Positions 59,432 to 64,000 of a stretch of DNA of 64,000 bases are shown here, in pieces. Each line of letters begins with the position of its first letter. The first letter of the stretch is position 1. This DNA comes from Leidyana gryllorum EB-2025a (Eukaryota > Apicomplexa): assembly GCA_048772705.1 (NCBI GenBank), contig JBLWGC010000035.1, positions 186,001-250,000 of the forward strand, read 5' to 3'. A program made the position numbers and the translations under genes. Below the pieces are notes generated by a model that was given only the letters and a program-made list of their open reading frames with translations, did not search any database and was not told where the DNA came from.

Positions 59432-60162
59432 TCAGCCCTCGAACGCCACTAATTTCTGCAGTCTTCGCCAGAAGACGGCAGTTGTGGCATAAATGGAGAC
59501 GGGCGTATCCGTCCAAATCTTCCACGACTCTAACGTGTCGTGGTCACCTGCCAACACCCGCTCCAAATACCACATATCATAGAGACTGAACCACCCGACG
59601 GGTCCTTTAAGGGATTTGAAGCTTTTCACGGGGCGCCTCAGAGTATCCTGCGCTGAGATCAAAGATGTCCACCACTCATTGAACCGCTGTAGTTTCTCGC
59701 CCTCGATACGGCCGACTATCTCTCCCGGGTGTAACCGTTCATCCACCGCTTCCCGCAGAGTCTCCCACACTGCGGCAGTTTTCGCTTCCAAATTCCAGAG
59801 ATCGTTGCTGATGGGCGCCCCGATGTGCTGCAACACTTTGTATAATGTCTCCCGATGGCACTGTCCAGACACCAATTCCAGCAGAACTGTCGTCCAGGGC
59901 TCCTCCAGGAAGGCTATTCCGTGCAATCCCAATCTCACAGAACGTCCGGTGAGGAGTTGGACTTCGTGGAGGACCAAATAAGTCCACAATATGTCTCTCG
60001 GATGTGTCACCAAATCCGTCACAATCTGAGAGATTTGGTGTTTTATGATTACTTCCTTAAATCGCAATGCCGTCTCCATGTTGGAGGGCAGATGCTTCAT
60101 GCGACAGCTTCGGACGCATTTCTCGGGTAACAGTGCGGAGTCCTGCGGGTCGATGATCGCCC
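59432..60162 (-). pseudogene. F-box-like family copy E, truncated by retrotransposon insertion
   Basis: Only the 3' part of the gene is present: the last 222 codons from the ATG at 60100, with homology continuing to about 60162. It matches copies B-D closely (MKHLPSNMETALR, then ILWTYLVLHEVQLL), with a few changes. At the 5' side, identity to the other copies ends exactly at gatcgccc (about 60155-60162), where retrotransposon sequence begins. The rest of the copy, including its F-box-like start, must lie beyond the element if it survives. Confidence 0.8.
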
Positions 60163-60341
60163 TGAGCCGTGTGAATGGCTCACGTTAACCTCCGAGGCTG
60201 CGGGGGTTCCTATAGGCTTACTCAACATAGGCGTGTCGCTCATTAGTTATCAACTAGCTCTGATCTATTTACAAAAGACTAAAAGGATGTCGGCGACATA
60301 ACATTGCCTTCGCGTTTTGCCTCACTGCGCCTGACCGCTCA
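60163..60341 (-). repeat. Putative 3' LTR of the retrotransposon (about 179 bp)
   Basis: On the minus strand it begins TGAGCGGTCAGG and ends ACACGGCTCA, giving TG...CA termini. It lies immediately after a purine-rich tract. The outer end also holds a short palindrome (tgagcc...ggctca). The length is inferred without the partner LTR. Confidence 0.6.
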
Positions 60342-60354
60342 GCTCCCCTCCCGC
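60342..60354 (-). other. Polypurine tract (3' LTR primer site)
   Basis: The minus strand reads GGCGGGAGGGGAGC just before the LTR start TGAGCGG, typical of the plus-strand primer of LTR retroelements. Confidence 0.6.
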
Positions 60355-60362
60355 CGCGTCCC

Positions 60363-63300
60363 TCAATCGATTACCACTCTAGAGGGCGCGCGGCGCTTCT
60401 TAGCGGGCGGGCCGTCCGCCGTGGGTCGTAGCGGATCTTCCACCCGCGCTCGCCCCTGCAAGACGACATCCTCCACAGTAACGTCCTTGGGCCAGCCCCG
60501 ATTCAAAGGCCTCTCTCGTAGCCACTGCCCTTCGTTCTTCTCCACGTGGTCGACGGTAAGTTGGAAGAGTGACCCGGGGATAGCAGCGGGCAGTGGGGTA
60601 AGCTTCCGGAGCGCTACTGTACGCAGCTCCTCGGCCCGGCCCAGGTGCGCCACTGTGGCACTACCGTCCCGGACTCGCACCACGCGACACGGCAGGGAGT
60701 GGCGGAAGCTAGACGACGTGGGGCCGTGGAGATCTGCTTGCAGCATAGCGTCTCGGGCTTCCTTGGACGCCTCGGTCAGGACCCAGTCACCTACTGTTAT
60801 CGCCTTGGCGGGTTGCGCCTCCAGCGCCCGCGTTCGCTGCGCCAGCACCCACCCTACGTACCCTTGCAACCGGTGGGCGCGCTGTTGCGCGACTCTAGCC
60901 TCGTTGTTGTCTTGTCGCAGCGCCTGCCAACCGGCGATCGCCGGCTCGAACCCCATCAACATGTAGAACGGCGACCGCGCCGTAGCTACATGGGGCGTGG
61001 CGTTATAGGCCATCACTAGCGACGCGACCAGAGTCTCCAGCGGCTCCGCGGTGCCCTCGGCTACCAGAGCGTCAACGCCCCGCTTGAGAAACTCGTGCGA
61101 GGCCTCGTTGATCCCGTTGCCTTGCGGGTAATGAGCCGTGGTGAAGTAGTGGGTACACCCCATTTCGATGTCCACAAGCTCGCGAAAGGCAGCCCCCTGG
61201 AACACCGATCCTCTGTCGGTAAGTATCGCGGTAGGGACCTGGAAGGTATAGAGCCACTTCTCCCGGAGGGCCTTGGCCACGCTCTTGGCCGTTGGGGGCT
61301 CCCACAGTACCTCCACTACCATGAATCGCGAGTAATGATCCACGATCACCACCCACCAGTAAGCTTCCCCTTTCCATCGTCTCGGCCCGACGAGGTCGAT
61401 ACTGACTATCTCGCACGGCCACGGCTTAGTCAACATGCCCACGAGGGCCCGCTTCGTCGGCTTACGGAGTCGCTGACACACGATGCACGCCCTGACATAC
61501 TCTGCGGCCTGCTCGGACATCCCTGGCCAGTAGACCCACTGCCGCATAAGCCTCAGCATCCGGTTTACCGCCACGTGCATCCCGGCCTTCCCGCAGTGGA
61601 ACCAGTATAAGAGGGTCTCTCGCCAGTCTGGTGGAATCCACAGCTTCGTACTCCCTATTTTGTAATACAGGCCTTCCGGCCCTTTTCTTATCAGATTCTC
61701 CTCTCCCGGAGGGATCGATTTAGACGCCTCTCGTAACTGAGGGATCGACGGGAGCAACGGGGGTGGCCAGATCTGCGCGACTGCCTCAGCCTCGAAGAGC
61801 GGCACGCAATACTCTTCCATATCTATCCCGCCTTCGTCATCTGCTGGGTGCCGCGACAAGTAATCGGCCACGACGTTGTCCTCCCCTTCTAGGTAGATGA
61901 ACTCCAAGTCGTACTGCTGTAAGAACAGCGACCAGCGCAGGAACTTGCCATCCTGCATCGCGTTGAAATACTTCAGCGCGGCATGGTCCGTAATTACGAA
62001 GGTCTTGCGGGTGCGGATGTAGTCGTGGAACTTCTTTACAGCCCACACCACTGCGAATGCTTCCTGTTCCGACGTGCTCCACCTGGTCTCCGCGTCAGTC
62101 AACTTCTTACTAGCATATTCCAGGGTCACCAGCGTCCCCTCTTGGGCTTGCATCAGCACCGCCCCGACCCCTTTCTTACAGGCATCCGTGTTAATCACGA
62201 ACAGCCCAGGGCCCTTAGGATAGGCCAGTAAGGCCGCTTCGGCGATTCCCTTCTTAACTAGCGCGAACGCTCGTTGCTGCTCGGGACCCCACTCGAAGGG
62301 GTGACTCTGCTTGGTGAGAGACGTCAGTGGCTCCGCGATCGTGCTGTAATCCTGCACGAACTTTCTCAAGTAGCTACTCATCCCCAAGAACTCCCGTAGC
62401 TCTCTCAAATTCGTGGGTGCAGGTGCGTTTACGATCCCCTGCACCTTCTTCGGACTCGGCCTGATGCCTTCCCGACTTACTCTAAACCCTAGCATGTTGA
62501 CCTCTCGCCTGTACAGCTCCGTCTTCTTGAGCTTGAAGAAGAACCCTGCTTCCCTCGCCGCCGCCAGTACCTCTCGCAGCGTCGCGTCGTGTTCCTCCTT
62601 CGTGTCACCCCAAATGGTGATATCGTCAATGTACCTCGTCGCGCAACGGACGGAACCGAAGGCTAGATCTAACGCGCGTTGACACTCGCTCGGAGAATTA
62701 CGCACTCCGAACGGGAGCACCGTGTACTCGTAAGTGCCAGCGTGGGTGATCATCGCGGTGTACGGCATACTCCCCTCCTCTAGCCTTACGTTCCAGAAAC
62801 CGTTGGCGCAATCTAGAGCCGAGTACCACTCGTGCCCGGCTGCCAATTGGCACAGGTCCCACACGTGAGGCAGGGGGTACGCGTCCGGTACCATCTGCGC
62901 GTTGAGAGGGCGGTAATCTACTACAATCCGCCACTCCCCAGTCTTCTTCTTTACAAATAAGGGGCTTGCACCCCACGGGCTCTTACTCGGCCTGATTACA
63001 CCAGCCTTGAGCATACTCTGGAGTTGCTTATCCAACTCCTCCTTCAACTCCGCGGTCAGCGGTCTCAACCTTGCCCTATACGGCTTCCCGTAAACCTCGA
63101 AGCTGGCGGTGCTGACCTTAACTCGCCCCGGCACCGGGTCCAGCCAGGCATCTTTATACTCCCACCAGATGTCCCACAGCTCAGAGACCCTCTCCGGACT
63201 CAAGTGACTCGTGATCGCATGAAACGTAGCTCGAGCCTCGGCTTTCTTTTCTTCGTCGGTAGCCCCTATCTCGTAGCCTGTAACGACGTCTTTAGCCGCA

Positions 63301-63995
63301 TTGGCTCGCTTCTCTTCCTCCGTAAGCTCAACCATCAGCGCCTCGACCCTCCTAGGCAGTAACTGGCCCTCGAGAGGGTCCAGCAACAGCCCGCTGGTCT
63401 TCAACGCGTCCATACCTACTAGTAACTGGTCATGATGCGTCTCGACTACCCAAAACGATTGCTCAAAGCCAACCCCTCCAATCTCCAACTTTACAGGTTC
63501 GAGCTTCCGGCCCCTCGCGGTACCCAGCCCGGCGAAGTTTACCGTATCACCGGTAGCCCTTAACCCGAACTTCTTACGCAACGAAGGCCCGCAGACACTG
63601 AAAGCCGCTCCTGTGTCGACTATCGCCTCGAACTCTACTCCGTTGATCTTTACGGGCATCCGGAAAGCCTTTCCGAACCCGTTCGGCGAGCAGCGATACA
63701 CCTCTCTCTCGCCAAGGTAATCTTTGAGCAGGCGGCAGGTCTCCTCGAGGACTCCTTCATCGTCGGTCTCGCTCGACGAGTCCTCGGCCTCGCACACCTT
63801 GGCGTCCGCTTTCTCCTCTTCCGCTGCTTTCTTCTTGGCGGCCTCCTTGAGCTCTCGGTAATGCTTCGCTTTACGCTCTCTAACTTTCGCTGCTCGACTT
63901 CGCAAGATCTCCAACAGCTCTTCCGCGCTTACGATCTTCTCTTCGGCTGAATACGGCTCCTTAGACTGAAGCACGTGACCTGCCCGGGTCTCCAT
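60363..63995 (-). CDS. pol: Retrotransposon pol polyprotein (1,210 aa)
   Basis: Aspartic protease active site IVDTGAAFS near residue 127. Reverse transcriptase with a SALDCANGFWNVRL segment and catalytic YIDD near residue 454 (most relatives have YVDD). RNase H with VINTDACKKG and TDHAALKYF. Integrase with the H2C2 zinc region (HCGKAGMH ... CIVCQ) near 800-840, then a catalytic core with SIDLVGP, ILTDRGSVF and INEASHEF. No chromodomain is seen at the C-terminus, which ends with a basic PPAKKRRAPS tail. The frame is open from 63995 to 60363, so the copy may still be active. The start is close to the window edge and any gag is outside. Confidence 0.92.
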   Translation of the reverse strand: METRAGHVLQSKEPYSAEEKIVSAEELLEILRSRAAKVRERKAKHYRELKEAAKKKAAEEEKADAKVCEAEDSSSETDDEGVLEETCRLLKDYLGEREVYRCSPNGFGKAFRMPVKINGVEFEAIVDTGAAFSVCGPSLRKKFGLRATGDTVNFAGLGTARGRKLEPVKLEIGGVGFEQSFWVVETHHDQLLVGMDALKTSGLLLDPLEGQLLPRRVEALMVELTEEEKRANAAKDVVTGYEIGATDEEKKAEARATFHAITSHLSPERVSELWDIWWEYKDAWLDPVPGRVKVSTASFEVYGKPYRARLRPLTAELKEELDKQLQSMLKAGVIRPSKSPWGASPLFVKKKTGEWRIVVDYRPLNAQMVPDAYPLPHVWDLCQLAAGHEWYSALDCANGFWNVRLEEGSMPYTAMITHAGTYEYTVLPFGVRNSPSECQRALDLAFGSVRCATRYIDDITIWGDTKEEHDATLREVLAAAREAGFFFKLKKTELYRREVNMLGFRVSREGIRPSPKKVQGIVNAPAPTNLRELREFLGMSSYLRKFVQDYSTIAEPLTSLTKQSHPFEWGPEQQRAFALVKKGIAEAALLAYPKGPGLFVINTDACKKGVGAVLMQAQEGTLVTLEYASKKLTDAETRWSTSEQEAFAVVWAVKKFHDYIRTRKTFVITDHAALKYFNAMQDGKFLRWSLFLQQYDLEFIYLEGEDNVVADYLSRHPADDEGGIDMEEYCVPLFEAEAVAQIWPPPLLPSIPQLREASKSIPPGEENLIRKGPEGLYYKIGSTKLWIPPDWRETLLYWFHCGKAGMHVAVNRMLRLMRQWVYWPGMSEQAAEYVRACIVCQRLRKPTKRALVGMLTKPWPCEIVSIDLVGPRRWKGEAYWWVVIVDHYSRFMVVEVLWEPPTAKSVAKALREKWLYTFQVPTAILTDRGSVFQGAAFRELVDIEMGCTHYFTTAHYPQGNGINEASHEFLKRGVDALVAEGTAEPLETLVASLVMAYNATPHVATARSPFYMLMGFEPAIAGWQALRQDNNEARVAQQRAHRLQGYVGWVLAQRTRALEAQPAKAITVGDWVLTEASKEARDAMLQADLHGPTSSSFRHSLPCRVVRVRDGSATVAHLGRAEELRTVALRKLTPLPAAIPGSLFQLTVDHVEKNEGQWLRERPLNRGWPKDVTVEDVVLQGRARVEDPLRPTADGPPAKKRRAPSRVVID

Positions 63996-64000
63996 TACAC

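Larger units (their letters stand above)
60163..64000 (-). mobile_element. Ty3/gypsy-type LTR retrotransposon (5' part outside window)
   Basis: Inserted into copy E of the F-box-like family. In minus-strand order it has pol (protease, RT, RNase H, integrase), a purine-rich tract, then a 3' LTR of about 179 bp starting TGAGCGG and ending GGCTCA at 60163. The domain order PR-RT-RH-IN is that of Ty3/gypsy. The 5' LTR, primer-binding site and gag lie to the right of the window or are missing, so element age and LTR identity cannot be judged. Confidence 0.9.

Noticed and set aside
1-64000. CRISPR array, bacterial operons or prokaryotic ribosome-binding sites
   Set aside because: Genes have spliceosomal introns and eukaryotic families; repeats are long gene duplications, not short spaced repeats.

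Overview
The window is nuclear DNA from a eukaryote with a compact genome. The best reading is an apicomplexan or close relative, with a gregarine-like lineage a reasonable guess. The main evidence is a complete class XIV (MyoA-type) myosin, a secreted Cys-rich oocyst-wall-type protein (COWP family), a DUF3638/DUF3645 giant protein, and many very short GT-AG introns (about 25-65 nt). The phylum is inferred from gene content. No rRNA, tRNA or CRISPR array was found.

Left part (1-20 kb): Dph6 (diphthamide synthetase, apparently read through into a clathrin-light-chain-like tail), a Pro/His-rich protein, the E3 ligase listerin (LTN1), Dph2, two unrecognised genes, a divergent histone H2A with an acidic tail, a three-CCHC-knuckle protein, and class XIV myosin. 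Dph6, listerin and Dph2 all act on translation or ribosome quality control and lie within 10.5 kb. A stretch of almost 3 kb without convincing genes follows (20.0-23.0 kb).

Middle part (23-44 kb): an SLC35F6-like transporter, an MFS transporter, a 16-exon gene for a protein of about 4,427 aa with DUF3638/DUF3645 helicase-like regions, the mitochondrial import-motor subunit PAM16, a NASP-type histone chaperone, a U1A/U2B''-type spliceosomal RRM protein and the oocyst-wall-type protein. I reconstructed splice junctions by hand. For the genes given with exon lists, exon lengths sum to whole codons. Six divergent gene pairs are separated by only about 18-120 bp.

Right part (45-64 kb): an accessory region dominated by a multicopy family of intronless genes of about 660 codons with an F-box-like N-terminus. 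There are four full-length copies (A on +; B, C, D in a direct tandem array on -), one copy cut by a retrotransposon (E), and two decayed copies. Copies share a promoter/intergenic module of about 630-650 bp and are mosaics of alternative sequence cassettes, which suggests gene conversion. A frameshifted Hsp70-like gene lies between the two oppositely oriented blocks. A Ty3/gypsy-type LTR retrotransposon (pol intact in the window, 3' LTR about 179 bp) interrupts copy E and runs off the right edge. This recombining F-box-like family is the best candidate for an undescribed system here.
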